A DNA stretch of 64,000 nucleotides, taken from contig JAKSNF010000006.1 in the NCBI GenBank assembly GCA_024400115.1, positions 1 to 64,000 on the forward strand, given 5' to 3'. Both the position numbers and the translations under genes were made by a program. Source of the DNA: Paludibacteraceae bacterium. Lineage in GTDB: Bacteria; Bacteroidota; Bacteroidia; Bacteroidales; Paludibacteraceae. Position 1 is the first letter of the stretch; the number at the start of each line of letters is the position of its first letter. Below, one piece after another: positions 7,130 through 17,458 of the stretch. Below the pieces are notes generated by a model. That model was not told the origin of the DNA. It was given only the letters and a program-made list of their open reading frames with translations, and did no database searches.

Positions 7130-8473
7130 ATGCTACCCGTAGAGTTTATAGAACGTATGCGTGCGCAATTGGGTCCGGAGAGTGAACAACTCTTCCGTGC
7201 TCTTGAGACCGAACGCGTAACGAGTATCCGGCTCAATGATAAGTTGGATACCCTCACTTTCCCTTGCGACTTTGACGAGGTTCCTTGGCATGTGGACGGC
7301 TACTATCTCAACGAGCGTCCGCAATTCACTTTAGACCCCCTCTTTCATGCCGGTTGCTATTACGTACAAGAGGCTTCCTCTATGTTTGTGCAACAAGCGT
7401 TGGATCAGTACGTGGACCCAGAGAGTGTTGTTCTTGACCTCTGTGCCGCCCCCGGTGGTAAGTCCACTCTTATCTCCCAGCACTTAGGCGAAGAAGGACT
7501 GCTTGTGAGCAATGAAGTGAATCGCCAACGCCTTTTCATTTTGAGCGAGAATATCCAAAAATGGGGCAATGGGAATACCGTGGTGACCCATAACCAGCCT
7601 GCTGATTTTGGAGATAGATGTAAGAACTTATTCGATTGTGTGCTGGTTGATGCCCCCTGTTCGGGCGAAGGCATGATGCGTAAGGATGAACAAGCCGCCG
7701 AAGAGTGGAGTGTTAAGAATGTGCAGATGTGCGCCGAGCGCCAACGCGCTATCCTCATGGATGTGTGGGACGCCCTCAAGCCCGGCGGAGTGCTGATTTA
7801 CTCCACCTGCACTTTCAATCAAGACGAGAATGAAGATAATGTCAATTGGCTGATTGACTGCCTTGGAGCCGAAGTGCTGCCCTTAGACTATGACCCCTCA
7901 TGGGGTATAGTGGAAGGAACACCCGGTTACCATTTCTATCCACATTTAGTGAAAGGAGAAGGTTTCTACCTCTGTGCCCTGCGTAAGAACCCGGACGATT
8001 TCACTCCCTTTAAGATAAAAGACGCTAAGAACCACTCCACCGGAGATAATCCCGACTATGTGCGTACCGCTATGACTTGGCTTCAGCACCCTGAGCGTTG
8101 GGCTATTCGTCAGTCGGATAGGTTCATTACCGCCTATTCGCTGAAGTATAAACAGCTGATAGATATCCTTTCGGAGAAACTGACCTGTATCGTTATCGGT
8201 TTCGGTTTGGGCGAAGAGCGGGGTAAGAATATCGCTCCGCAACATAGTCTGGCTATGTGTAAGGACTATAAACGTGGCACTTTCCCTGAGGTGAACCTAA
8301 CCGAGGAACAAGCCCTCAGTTTCCTTCGTGCCGAGGCTTTGCCCGTACCGGCAGGTACGCCTATGGGGCAGGTGGCTCTTATCTACGAAGATGTGGTGCT
8401 CGGCTTCGTGAAGAACGTGGGGAATAGACTGAATAACCACTATCCCAATGAGTGGAGAATTCGTAATCTATGA
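7130..8473 (+). CDS. rsmF: rRNA cytosine-C5 methyltransferase (RsmF/NOL1-NOP2-Sun family)
   Basis: This SAM-dependent m5C methyltransferase for rRNA (447 aa) has the SAM loop DLCAAPGGKS (103-112), motif IV VDAPCSGEGMM (173-183, Cys177) and motif VI STCTF with the nucleophile Cys227. The C-terminal third fits the RsmF-type PUA-like extension. It overlaps the helicase gene by 4 nt (ATGATG), indicating translational coupling. The exact rRNA position modified is inferred from family membership. Confidence 0.88.
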   Translation: MLPVEFIERMRAQLGPESEQLFRALETERVTSIRLNDKLDTLTFPCDFDEVPWHVDGYYLNERPQFTLDPLFHAGCYYVQEASSMFVQQALDQYVDPESVVLDLCAAPGGKSTLISQHLGEEGLLVSNEVNRQRLFILSENIQKWGNGNTVVTHNQPADFGDRCKNLFDCVLVDAPCSGEGMMRKDEQAAEEWSVKNVQMCAERQRAILMDVWDALKPGGVLIYSTCTFNQDENEDNVNWLIDCLGAEVLPLDYDPSWGIVEGTPGYHFYPHLVKGEGFYLCALRKNPDDFTPFKIKDAKNHSTGDNPDYVRTAMTWLQHPERWAIRQSDRFITAYSLKYKQLIDILSEKLTCIVIGFGLGEERGKNIAPQHSLAMCKDYKRGTFPEVNLTEEQALSFLRAEALPVPAGTPMGQVALIYEDVVLGFVKNVGNRLNNHYPNEWRIRNL

Positions 8474-10773
8474 TGCTATTAGACGAATTAAATGAAGTGC
8501 AACGAGTTGCGGTGGCGTATAACGACGGACCGCAACTGGTGATAGCCGGCGCAGGGTCGGGTAAGACTCGCGTGCTGACCTATAAGATTGCCTATCTCCT
8601 TCAACAGGGGGTGGAGGCTAATCGTATCCTTGCCCTCACGTTTACCAACAAAGCGGCACGCGAGATGAAGGAGCGTATATCCAAACTGGTGGGGTTTGAC
8701 CAAGCACGTTACCTATGGATGGGCACGTTCCACTCCATCTGCGCTCGTATCCTGCGGCAAGAGGCGGCAAATATAGGATTTACTAAGGACTTCTCTATCT
8801 ACGACACTTCCGATAGTCAGTCCCTTATTCGGCAGATAGTGAAGGAGAAGCAGTTGGACGAGAAAGTGTATAAGCCGTCCGTTGTTCTCAATCGTATATC
8901 AGCGGCTAAGAACCGACTGTGCCTGCCCGATGCTTATGCCCTCACTAAGTCTTATATCGACCAAGACCGAACCGCTCGGATGTACGACATGGCGAATATA
9001 TACGCCATCTATCAACAGCGTTTAATCAACGCTAATGCGATGGATTTTGACGACCTATTAGTGAATATGTGTCTGCTTCTTGAGCGTGACGAACAAGCGC
9101 GGTCGTACTACCAAAGCGTATTCGAATATGTACTGGTAGATGAGTACCAAGATACTAATTATGCACAGTCGTTCATTGTGCAACGCCTTGCTGCACCCGA
9201 AAATAAGATATGCGTTGTGGGCGATGATGCCCAATCAATTTACTCCTTCCGTGGGGCGGATATAGCCAATATATTGTCCTTTAAGCAGGTCTATCCGAAT
9301 GCTCGTGTGGATAAACTGGAACGTAACTACCGTTCCACGCAGAACATCGTTTTAGCGGCTAATTCGCTTATTCACCATAACGAGCGACAGATATACAAAG
9401 AGACCTATTCGGAGAACGAGATGGGGGACAAGGTGCAAATCGTTCCTTATGCTTCCGACCGAGACGAGGCGGCTAACGTAACGGGTAAGGTTATTCTTGA
9501 GCACCGCAAGAACGGAGTGGGATATAATAATATCGCTATTCTGTACCGCACGAACGCCCAGTCTCGTGCCTTTGAGAACGAACTGCGTAAGTTAGCTATA
9601 CCTTATCGTATCTACGGAGGATTGAGTTTCTATCAACGTAAGGAAATAAAAGATGCTATCTGTTATTTCCGCTTGGCGGCTAATCCGAAAGATAACGAAG
9701 CTCTAAGTCGCGTTATCAATTTCCCTGCGCGCCATATAGGTGATACCACCCTTCGCAAACTATCCGAGTGCGCCAATGTGCAACAAGTATCTATGCTCGA
9801 AGTGGCACATGACCCGCAAGCGTTCGGTTTGACGATAGGTCCTGCTTTCCTCACGGCTCTGAAGGGTTTTGCCTCCCTCATGGACGAACTGAGCGAGGCG
9901 ATGGAGACGATGGATGCCTTCGAATATACGGAACTGATGATGCGTCGTTCGGGAATCATGGCTGTTGCCCAAGCGGACTTTACTCCCGAGGGACAAGACC
10001 GCTTGGAGAATCTCAACGAATTAGTGTCCGCCGTTCGAGAGTTCGTGGATCAACGTAAGATGCAAGGAATAGACTTTACGCCGATTACCGATTTCCTTGC
10101 CGAAGTGGCATTACTCACCGACCAAGACGAGCACACCGATGACAAGACGGAGCGCGTGACGCTCATGACCGTTCATGCGGCAAAAGGATTGGAGTTCCCT
10201 GTGGTCTTCATTGTAGGCATGGAGGAAGACCTCTTCCCGTCTCAGTATGCTACTCGTGCTTCCGATATAGAAGAAGAGAGACGCCTTTTCTATGTCGCTA
10301 TCACTCGCGCCATGCAGCGTTGTTACATCTCTTTTGCACGCCAACGCTTCAAGAACGGACAACTCAATTCTGCTAATCCCTCGCGCTTCTTGAAAGACCT
10401 TGATAGGCAATACACGACAATAGAGCAGCCAAGCCCATCAGGGCTTACGGGAGCAGCAATAGAGTCCCGTAAAAACAGTGGCTTCCCCACTCGTGGCGAG
10501 TGGGGCGGGGGGGCGCCGTTGGGGAACGGCGGTTTTCGAGGGACTGCTATTGCAGCGGAGCGAGAAAAGGCTGCTCGCTTATCGCCTATCAAAGCATCAG
10601 CACCTATTGCGTGCAAGTTCGCTATTGGCGAGCGTGTATATCACAAGGTATTCGGAGAAGGAAAAGTGCTCTCCGTTTATCGCGAGAACGAGGTGGATAA
10701 GATAGAGATAAACTTTGATGCCGTAGGTAAGAAGACATTGCTACTGACCTATGCTAAGTTAGAAAAAAGATAA
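8470..10773 (+). CDS. UvrD/PcrA-type superfamily 1 DNA helicase
   Basis: This 3'-5' DNA helicase of repair and replication (767 aa) has the Q motif LNEVQRVAV, Walker A AGAGSGKT (26-33), VDEYQDTN near 223-230, the GDDAQSIYSFRGA motif and the VTLMTVHAAKGLEFPVV motif. The C-terminal RNA-polymerase-binding-like segment (HKVFGEGKV) is present. Between the core and this segment the linker is encoded by a GC-rich palindromic insertion (10456-10553). Start could be either of two adjacent ATG codons. UvrD and PcrA cannot be told apart here. Confidence 0.92.
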   Translation: MMLLDELNEVQRVAVAYNDGPQLVIAGAGSGKTRVLTYKIAYLLQQGVEANRILALTFTNKAAREMKERISKLVGFDQARYLWMGTFHSICARILRQEAANIGFTKDFSIYDTSDSQSLIRQIVKEKQLDEKVYKPSVVLNRISAAKNRLCLPDAYALTKSYIDQDRTARMYDMANIYAIYQQRLINANAMDFDDLLVNMCLLLERDEQARSYYQSVFEYVLVDEYQDTNYAQSFIVQRLAAPENKICVVGDDAQSIYSFRGADIANILSFKQVYPNARVDKLERNYRSTQNIVLAANSLIHHNERQIYKETYSENEMGDKVQIVPYASDRDEAANVTGKVILEHRKNGVGYNNIAILYRTNAQSRAFENELRKLAIPYRIYGGLSFYQRKEIKDAICYFRLAANPKDNEALSRVINFPARHIGDTTLRKLSECANVQQVSMLEVAHDPQAFGLTIGPAFLTALKGFASLMDELSEAMETMDAFEYTELMMRRSGIMAVAQADFTPEGQDRLENLNELVSAVREFVDQRKMQGIDFTPITDFLAEVALLTDQDEHTDDKTERVTLMTVHAAKGLEFPVVFIVGMEEDLFPSQYATRASDIEEERRLFYVAITRAMQRCYISFARQRFKNGQLNSANPSRFLKDLDRQYTTIEQPSPSGLTGAAIESRKNSGFPTRGEWGGGAPLGNGGFRGTAIAAEREKAARLSPIKASAPIACKFAIGERVYHKVFGEGKVLSVYRENEVDKIEINFDAVGKKTLLLTYAKLEKR
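10456..10553. repeat. Palindromic element inside the helicase gene
   Basis: Outer arms 10456-10468 and 10540-10553 pair with one bulge. They enclose two perfect hairpins, 10485-10493 with 10497-10505 (9 bp) and 10514-10520 with 10525-10531 (7 bp). The whole is in frame and encodes a Gly-rich linker. It resembles, in concept, palindromic elements found in frame in Rickettsia genes. Confidence 0.75.
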
Positions 10774-10775
10774 TT

Positions 10776-11141
10776 ATGAATAAAGATATATCAACTAAAA
10801 AACTGGTGGATACCATCGTAGAAGGTATCCGCAATCGTAAGGGGCAACGCATCGTTGCCATTGACTTAAAGAAGATCCCCGAAGCTCCTGTGGAAGTGAT
10901 GGTTATTGCCGAAGGCACATCCAATACCCACGTGAGTGCTATCGCGGACGAAGTGGACGACTATGTACGCACTACTACTCATGTTCATCCTTTGGCTATG
11001 GTCGGTCAAGAGGTGGCAGAGTGGATAGCCATGGATTATGGCACAGTGTTTGTACACATAATGCAACGCGAACCGAGAGCGTTCTATGACATAGAGCACC
11101 TTTGGGCAGATGGTAAAATAAAAGAATATGGAGAAGAATAA
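10776..11141 (+). CDS. rsfS: Ribosome silencing factor RsfS
   Basis: This 121-aa protein of the RsfS/Iojap family binds ribosomal protein uL14 and blocks subunit joining in starvation. It has the family features: an N-terminal helix, EVMVIAEGTSNTHVSAIADEV, an EWIAMDYGTVFVHIM core and the terminal YDIEHLWAD segment. It starts 2 nt after the helicase stop and overlaps ftsH by 14 nt. The rsfS-ftsH pairing is common in Bacteroidota. Confidence 0.93.
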   Translation: MNKDISTKKLVDTIVEGIRNRKGQRIVAIDLKKIPEAPVEVMVIAEGTSNTHVSAIADEVDDYVRTTTHVHPLAMVGQEVAEWIAMDYGTVFVHIMQREPRAFYDIEHLWADGKIKEYGEE

Positions 11142-13152
11142 CAATACAAAATCACCATTCCAACCGAATGGCTCTAACAACCGTAAACCTCGCATCGTAG
11201 GGTGGTTGTTTTATATCCTTATGTTTGGTCTGTGTATTTACCTCTTCCTTCCTTCGGATAAGGAAAGCACACAGCAGAAGGGTATCAGTTATACCCAGTT
11301 CACGGCATATATTGAGAACGATGCCGTTAGCAAACTGGTAGTTCAAGACGACAATAAAGCGCGTGCCACGATTATCCCCGAGAAGTACGCCCTGGTCTTT
11401 GGTTCTAATGACCAAGGTTCGGCTCGTAAAGGGGAAGTGACGGTGATGGTTCCTTCCGTAGAGGAGTTCTCTAAGTACGTGGACACGATTAACGCTACTC
11501 GTAAGGAGGAAGGAAAGAGCGCCATTGATATCAGTTTTGAGAAGAGTCACGACTATTGGTATCTTATCTTGGTGAACATACTGCCGTTTGCGCTCCTCAT
11601 CCTTTTCTTTGTGTGGATGGGACGCGGAATGGGGTCTGCTGCCGGAGGTATCTTTGGTATTGGCAAAGCCAAAGCGCAACTCTTTGATAAGGAGAAGAAA
11701 GACAAGGTGACGTTCAAGGATGTTGCCGGACTGAGTGGCGCTAAACAAGAGGTGGAGGAGATAGTGTCCTTCCTGAAGAACCCTGGTAAATACACGAACT
11801 TAGGTGGTAAGATTCCGAAGGGAGCTTTGTTGGTAGGTCCTCCCGGGACGGGTAAAACACTGCTTGCCAAAGCCGTTGCCGGAGAAGCAGACGTGCCTTT
11901 CTTCTCGATGTCCGGTTCGGACTTCGTGGAGATGTTCGTGGGTGTAGGTGCTTCGCGTGTCCGTGACCTCTTCCGCCAAGCCAAGGAGAAAGCTCCTGCC
12001 ATCATCTTTATTGACGAGATAGATGCTATCGGTCGTGCCCGTGGTAAGAACGTGATGACCGGTGGTAACGACGAACGCGAATCAACCCTTAACCAACTGC
12101 TCACCGAGATGGACGGTTTCGGTACTAACTCGGGTGTTATTATCCTTGCTGCCACTAACCGTGCTGATGTGCTTGATGCCGCTTTGCTGCGTGCAGGACG
12201 TTTTGATAGGCAGATTCATGTCGAACTGCCCGACCTGCAAGAGCGTAAGGAAATTTTCCTTGTGCACCTTGCTCCCATTAAGTTGGATAATACGGTGGAT
12301 GTCGATTTCCTCGCCAAACAAACGCCCGGTTTCTCGGGGGCTGATATAGCCAATGTGTGCAACGAGGCAGCCCTCATCGCGGCTCGTAATAACCATAAGA
12401 AAGTGGGTAAACAAGACTTCATGGATGCCGTTGACCGTATTATTGGCGGTTTAGAGCGTAAGACGAAGATCATGACCCCCGAGGAGAAACGTTCCATCGC
12501 TTATCACGAAGCAGGACACGCTACCATCTCTTGGATGTTAGAGCATGCTAATCCGTTGGTCAAAGTGACTATCGTTCCTCGTGGTGCGGCTTTAGGTGCG
12601 GCGTGGTATCTGCCCGAAGAAAGGCAATTGACCAATAAGGAACACTTGCTCGATGAGTTATGTTCGCTTTTAGGCGGTCGTGCTGCGGAGCAGTTATTCC
12701 TTAACCAGACCTCTACGGGGGCGCTCAATGACTTGGAACGCGCTACGAAGCAAGCTTATTCGATGGTGGCTTATTACGGTATGTCGGATAAACTGAAGGA
12801 CGTTAGTTTCTATGACTCGACCGGTCGCTATGAGTATGGTTTCACAAAGCCTTATTCTGAATCGACGGCAGAGATTATTGATAAAGAGTCGGCTGCTATC
12901 ATCGCAGAGCAGATGAAACGTGCCCGCGAGATACTGACCATTAATGAAACGGGTCACCACCAATTAGCCGAACTGCTCATTGAGCGCGAGGTTATCACTT
13001 CCGAGGATGTAGAGCGTATCTTAGGTCCCAGACAGTGGAAGTCCCGCGGAGATAGTATCCTTGACGAGAATGCGGCAGCCCTCGCAGCGGCTGAATCTAA
13101 GAAGAAACGTGCCCCACGTAAGAAAAAAGAGACGGAAGCGTCTAATGAGTGA
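11128..13152 (+). CDS. ftsH: ATP-dependent zinc metalloprotease FtsH
   Basis: This membrane-anchored AAA+ protease degrades misfolded and regulatory proteins. The 674-aa protein has transmembrane segments near 25-43 and 148-166 flanking a periplasmic domain. It also has Walker A GPPGTGKT (237-244), Walker [12 protein letters not shown], an SRH region ending in AGRFDRQI, and the zinc site HEAGH (460-464). The C-terminus is Ala/Lys-rich. The gene overlaps rsfS by 14 nt. Confidence 0.96.
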   Translation: MEKNNNTKSPFQPNGSNNRKPRIVGWLFYILMFGLCIYLFLPSDKESTQQKGISYTQFTAYIENDAVSKLVVQDDNKARATIIPEKYALVFGSNDQGSARKGEVTVMVPSVEEFSKYVDTINATRKEEGKSAIDISFEKSHDYWYLILVNILPFALLILFFVWMGRGMGSAAGGIFGIGKAKAQLFDKEKKDKVTFKDVAGLSGAKQEVEEIVSFLKNPGKYTNLGGKIPKGALLVGPPGTGKTLLAKAVAGEADVPFFSMSGSDFVEMFVGVGASRVRDLFRQAKEKAPAIIFIDEIDAIGRARGKNVMTGGNDERESTLNQLLTEMDGFGTNSGVIILAATNRADVLDAALLRAGRFDRQIHVELPDLQERKEIFLVHLAPIKLDNTVDVDFLAKQTPGFSGADIANVCNEAALIAARNNHKKVGKQDFMDAVDRIIGGLERKTKIMTPEEKRSIAYHEAGHATISWMLEHANPLVKVTIVPRGAALGAAWYLPEERQLTNKEHLLDELCSLLGGRAAEQLFLNQTSTGALNDLERATKQAYSMVAYYGMSDKLKDVSFYDSTGRYEYGFTKPYSESTAEIIDKESAAIIAEQMKRAREILTINETGHHQLAELLIEREVITSEDVERILGPRQWKSRGDSILDENAAALAAAESKKKRAPRKKKETEASNE

Positions 13153-13189
13153 ACAAATAACCAATTAACCAATTAAAATTTATAGTGTT

Positions 13190-15988
13190 ATGAGAAGAAT
13201 TTCAGTTTTATTTGTAGGGTTCATAGCAGCCCTGACCCTGTCGGCTCAACAGCCCCAAATGTTACCACTTGATCCTAATGTTCGTTACGGACAATTAGAG
13301 AACGGTTTGACGTACTACATCATGCACAACGAGCAACCCAAACAGCGTTGCGAGTTTCATATTGCGCAAGCAGTAGGTGCTATCTTGGAGGAGGATAACC
13401 AGAATGGTTTGGCTCACTTCTTAGAGCATATGGCGTTCAACGGAACGCAACATTTCCCCGGTAAGGGAATCATTACGTATTTTGAGTCTATTGGTGTTAA
13501 TTTCGGCGGAAATATCAATGCCTATACGGCTATTGATAAGACCGTTTATCGTCTCTCTGACGTGCCCACCACTCGTGAGGGTATTATCGACTCCGCTCTG
13601 CTTGTGATGCATGACTGGGCATGCGGTCTGCTTCTGCTTCCGGAAGAGATAGACGCTGAGCGTGGCGTTATTCGTGAAGAGTGGCGCACCCGTTTTGATG
13701 CCAATTTCCGCATCTATACCAAAACGAACGAACTCATCTATCCCAATAGCCGTTATGGTATCCGTAACGTCATTGGCGATACGGCAGTGATCAATAACTT
13801 CACTTATGACGCTCTCCGCGCTTACTATAAGAAATGGTACGGTCCCGATAATCAAGCCATCATCGTGGTGGGTGATATTGACGTAGATGCTATTGAGGCT
13901 AAGATACAGCAACTGTGGGCAGATGTTCCGGCACGTGAGAACCGCGGCGAGCGTCCCCTTTATTCTGTGAACGACAACGAGGAACCGTTAGTAGCTATTG
14001 TGACCGATCCGGAGGCTTCCGCTTCTCGCCTTACGATTCAATATAAGCACGAACAGTTACCTGCTATGCTTAAGGGTACTAACCAAGCCTATGTGATTGA
14101 TATTGTTCACGACCTTATTCGTCGCATGATGAACGAGCGTCTCCAAGAACAAATTATGGATCCTAATTGCACCTTTATGGGGGCTTATGCTTACTATCAC
14201 GAATTGGTTAAACTGAAAGATGCTTTTGAAATCATTTATATTCCAAAGGAAGGTTTTGAGACCGCTGCTTTGAATGAGCAATTGCTCTTTGCCGAGAAGA
14301 TCCGTCGCTACGGATTCACGTCTGCCGAGTTAGAGCGCGCGAAGACCCAACTGCTCGCTGATATAGAGGAACAATACAACGGGCGTACCACGCGTAAGAA
14401 CAGGAGTTATGCCCAAGAGTGTATCAATCACTTCGAGGACGGCACGCCTATGCCCGGTATCGAATGGGAATATCAAATGATGCAGGCTATATTGCCGATG
14501 TTACCCTTAGAGATGGTTAACCAAGTGGCTATGAGTTATGTTCATGATAACCCGACGATAGCTATCTCCGGTCCTCAGAAGGAAGGCGTTAATATCCCGA
14601 CAGAAGACCTCGTCTTGGATATCCTCTCGACCATAAAAACAGCTGAGATTGAGGCTCCCAAGGAGGAAGTAGTGGATAATAACCTCATCAAGCAAATGCC
14701 GAAAGCCGGTAAAATCAAGAAGACTACGACCGACGAGGTATTAGGTACTACTACCTTCACTCTCTCCAATGGCGTGCGTGTTATCATCAAACCGACTAAG
14801 TTCAAAGAGGATGAGATTCAGATGATGGGTTACGCCAAAGGCGGTTTAGACCTACTTCCCGTAGAGGATCTGCCGAGTGCTAATTTGATGGGAACGGCTA
14901 TACAGTTTATGGGTATAGGTGATTTTGATTATAATGCGCTCAATAAAGCCTTGACCGGTAAGAACGTTTCCGTATATGCTGACGTAGATGAATATGCAAA
15001 AGTAGAAGGTTCTACTACGGTGAAGGACTTGGAGACAATGCTTCAACTGACGTATCTTGGTTTCACCGCTCCCCGTCGTGACGAAAAAGCATTTGCTTCC
15101 CTCATGTCCTTGCTCTCTTCGTCTGTTGCTAATAAAGCAACCACTCCGAACGCTATTTTCTCCGACTCCGTTACAGTGATGCGTGCTGACCATAGTCCGC
15201 GTGCTTTTGTTCTCAATCAAGAGACCTTGGATAAGGTGAACCTCGATGCTATCATGCGTATTCAGAAGACACTCTATGCTAATCCGGCTAATTTCACTTT
15301 TGTGTTTGTAGGAAACATCAACCCCGAGGATGCGGCTACTCGTCAACTCATCTGCCAATATATCGGTTCGCTCAAGGGTAAAGGACCTAAGACCGATTTT
15401 GTGGATAACGGCGTTCGTCGTCCTCAAGGTTTACAGAAAAATTATTTTGCAGTTGATATGCAAGTCCGTAAGGCATCTAACTTCATTGAGTATTCGTCCT
15501 ACAATATCCCCTATACACTGGCTAATGAACTGAACATGCGCATGATTGGTCGCGTGTTGGATACACGTTACTTGGAGTCTATTCGTGAACGCGAAGGCGG
15601 TAGTTACGGTGTAGGTGTTGCCGGCAGAATCAGTCGTCTTCCGGTAGATTGTGCTTACTTGTTGATGCAATTTGATACCGATCCTGAAAAGCAAGAGGCA
15701 TTGATGGCTATCATTCACGAGGAAGTGCAGAAGATTGCCGCCGAAGGTCCGTTAGCTAACGACCTCAATAAGGAGAAGGCCTCTATGCTTAAGGACTTTG
15801 AGGAAGATGTCGAGGATAACGATTGGTGGAGGACAACTATCCTCGTGAAGGATATTTATGGTGTCAATGCTTATACCGATTATGTTCAGGCAGTGAATAA
15901 CATCACGGCTCAAAGCGTTCAAGCTATGCTGAACGACCTGCTCAAATCCGGCAATATGTACGAACTGGTCATGACCCCGGCTAACTAA
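13190..15988 (+). CDS. M16 family zinc peptidase (pitrilysin/insulinase type)
   Basis: This exported 932-aa metallopeptidase has a signal peptide (ISVLFVGFIAALTLSAQ) and the inverted zinc motif HFLEH (76-80), followed by a distal Glu in RGVIREEW. Two pairs of M16 domains fit the length, with the second pair starting near 520. It is likely periplasmic or outer-membrane associated and cleaves peptides. The gene ends directly at a heptamer-rich spacer before lpxB. Confidence 0.9.
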   Translation: MRRISVLFVGFIAALTLSAQQPQMLPLDPNVRYGQLENGLTYYIMHNEQPKQRCEFHIAQAVGAILEEDNQNGLAHFLEHMAFNGTQHFPGKGIITYFESIGVNFGGNINAYTAIDKTVYRLSDVPTTREGIIDSALLVMHDWACGLLLLPEEIDAERGVIREEWRTRFDANFRIYTKTNELIYPNSRYGIRNVIGDTAVINNFTYDALRAYYKKWYGPDNQAIIVVGDIDVDAIEAKIQQLWADVPARENRGERPLYSVNDNEEPLVAIVTDPEASASRLTIQYKHEQLPAMLKGTNQAYVIDIVHDLIRRMMNERLQEQIMDPNCTFMGAYAYYHELVKLKDAFEIIYIPKEGFETAALNEQLLFAEKIRRYGFTSAELERAKTQLLADIEEQYNGRTTRKNRSYAQECINHFEDGTPMPGIEWEYQMMQAILPMLPLEMVNQVAMSYVHDNPTIAISGPQKEGVNIPTEDLVLDILSTIKTAEIEAPKEEVVDNNLIKQMPKAGKIKKTTTDEVLGTTTFTLSNGVRVIIKPTKFKEDEIQMMGYAKGGLDLLPVEDLPSANLMGTAIQFMGIGDFDYNALNKALTGKNVSVYADVDEYAKVEGSTTVKDLETMLQLTYLGFTAPRRDEKAFASLMSLLSSSVANKATTPNAIFSDSVTVMRADHSPRAFVLNQETLDKVNLDAIMRIQKTLYANPANFTFVFVGNINPEDAATRQLICQYIGSLKGKGPKTDFVDNGVRRPQGLQKNYFAVDMQVRKASNFIEYSSYNIPYTLANELNMRMIGRVLDTRYLESIREREGGSYGVGVAGRISRLPVDCAYLLMQFDTDPEKQEALMAIIHEEVQKIAAEGPLANDLNKEKASMLKDFEEDVEDNDWWRTTILVKDIYGVNAYTDYVQAVNNITAQSVQAMLNDLLKSGNMYELVMTPAN

Positions 15989-16014
15989 ACTCTAAACTAA
16001 TGAACCAGACGGCT

Positions 16015-16042
16015 ACTCTAAACTCTAAACTCTCCACTCTAA
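16015..16042. repeat. Heptamer array before lpxB
   Basis: Four 7-nt units (ACTCTAA twice, ACTCTCC, ACTCTAA) end 9 nt before the lpxB start. The same four-unit order recurs at 20696, 40622 and, in shifted phase, 28494. A leader of the form AACYAGACGGCT precedes it here and at 40610. Confidence 0.85.
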
Positions 16043-16051
16043 ACTGAAAAT

Positions 16052-17356
16052 ATGAAATATTTTCTATTGGTCGGTGAAGCGTCAGGTGACTTGCATGCCT
16101 CGCATCTGATGCAGCAGATAAAGAAACAGGATCCCACAGCCTCTTTCTCCGGATTTGGCGGAGATAAGATGGCTGCGGAGGGCTGTTGTCTCTATCGCCA
16201 CATAAGCGACTTGGCTTATATGGGGGTGGTGGCTGTGCTGAGCAATGCCGACAAGATACGGGCAAGTTTTGCTATTGCAAAAGAGAAATTGTTAGCCGAT
16301 CAACCCGACGTGCTGATACTCGTTGATTATCCGTCCTTCAATCTTAAGATGGCTCAGTTCGCCCGCAAGAACCTGCCTAATATTCGCATTGTTTATTATA
16401 TCCCACCTAAAGTGTGGGCGTGGAAAAAGTGGCGGCGGAAGACCATACTGAAAGTCTGTGACCAAGTACTCTGTATCTTCCCCTTTGAACCCGCCTTTTA
16501 CCACACACAATCCACCATCCACAATCCACAATCCACCATCCACAATCCACAGGTCGTTTATGTAGGTAACCCTTCGGCAGAGGAAGTTCTTTCAGCCGTA
16601 GGCGGTCTTTCAGCACGCAGTGCGGTCTTTCAGCGTAGCGGTCTTTCAGGCAATAGCCGGTCCAAAATAATAGCCATCCTTCCGGGTTCGCGTCGTTCGG
16701 AGATTAAGCATTGCTTGCCAAAGATGTTAGAGGCGGCTCGTCGTTTTCCCGATTACGAGATTCGCATCTCCCAAGCCCCCTCTATCCCTACGGAGTTCTA
16801 CGAGCAGATACTTTCAACTAGCCCAAAGGGCGTAAACTTAGGAACTTCTATAAACTATAAACTTTCCACTTTAAACTACGATTTGCTTTGCAAATCTGAG
16901 GTCGCGATTGTCAACAGTGGCACCACAACGCTTGAAGCAGCGCTTATCGGTTGTCCGCAAGTGGCGGTTTATCATGTGGCTTGTCCTCATCTGCTGCGTC
17001 TGATATGGAAGGCTATCTTTACCATCCGCCATTTCACGTTACCCAATATCGTTTTGGATAAACGTGATGAGCAGGGAAAACCGAAGGAAGTGATACGCGA
17101 ACTCATCGCCGACCTCTTCACGGTGGACAATATAGAGGCTGAGGTTAGAAGGCTATTAACCGATGATGAGTACCGCCAAACGATGCTGGCAGACTATGAT
17201 GCTATCCAACAATTATTAGGAAACAAAAAAGCTTCTGTAGAAGCAGCGCGACTGATAACAGAAACATTCCGCTCGTCGGGGCACGTTGCCCCTTGCCGCG
17301 GGGCGCTCCCTCGGCCTCGCAGAGTAGACAATAGAGATTTTGGGAATAGATTTTAG
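16052..17356 (+). CDS. lpxB: Lipid-A-disaccharide synthase with repeat insertions
   Basis: LpxB condenses UDP-2,3-diacylglucosamine with lipid X at the inner membrane. The 434-aa protein has the N-terminal GEASGDLHASHL, the YYIPPKVWAWKK segment, ILPGSRRSEI and the IVNSGTTTLEAAL motif, so it looks intact. It is about 50 residues longer than typical LpxB. The surplus is repeat-encoded: about residues 152-166 (six ACAATCC-type heptamers), 179-204 (GGTCTTTCAG units), 266-275 (TATAAAC-type heptamers) and a C-terminal tail from hairpin repeat G2 (about 407-421). Confidence 0.93.
   Translation: MKYFLLVGEASGDLHASHLMQQIKKQDPTASFSGFGGDKMAAEGCCLYRHISDLAYMGVVAVLSNADKIRASFAIAKEKLLADQPDVLILVDYPSFNLKMAQFARKNLPNIRIVYYIPPKVWAWKKWRRKTILKVCDQVLCIFPFEPAFYHTQSTIHNPQSTIHNPQVVYVGNPSAEEVLSAVGGLSARSAVFQRSGLSGNSRSKIIAILPGSRRSEIKHCLPKMLEAARRFPDYEIRISQAPSIPTEFYEQILSTSPKGVNLGTSINYKLSTLNYDLLCKSEVAIVNSGTTTLEAALIGCPQVAVYHVACPHLLRLIWKAIFTIRHFTLPNIVLDKRDEQGKPKEVIRELIADLFTVDNIEAEVRRLLTDDEYRQTMLADYDAIQQLLGNKKASVEAARLITETFRSSGHVAPCRGALPRPRRVDNRDFGNRF
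16507..16548. repeat. Heptamer array in lpxB
   Basis: Six exact 7-nt units of ACAATCC and ACCATCC total 42 nt, or 14 codons. They encode alternating QSTIHNP. Confidence 0.9.
16587..16663. repeat. GGTCTTTCAG unit array in lpxB
   Basis: Four to five units of GGTCTTTCAG plus a variable tail such as CGTAGC are spaced 16-20 nt apart and in frame. Related arrays lie at 18984, 19277, 19587, 49264 and 58049. Confidence 0.8.
16849..16876. repeat. Second heptamer array in lpxB
   Basis: Four 7-nt units (TATAAAC twice, TTTCCAC, TTTAAAC) encode KLSTLN-like sequence. Confidence 0.8.
17270..17312. repeat. Hairpin repeat G2 forming the lpxB 3' end
   Basis: Same family as 2771-2815, 18021-18074 and 41645-41694. 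The stem here is GGGGCA/TGCCCC, different from the other copies but still paired. Confidence 0.75.
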
Positions 17357-17458
17357 AATAGATTTTAAGTGGGATTTCTGAGGACGAAGTCCGAAATGAA
17401 AAGAAAGAGGATTTGCTTAAATGATTTCGAACAGATTTTTAGTGAAGATTTTTAATAT

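Noticed and set aside
16507..17330. Repeats in lpxB as assembly or sequencing errors
   Set aside because: Frames stay open, the same words occur at many unrelated loci in both orientations, and flanking motifs are intact. Raw reads would still be the decisive check.
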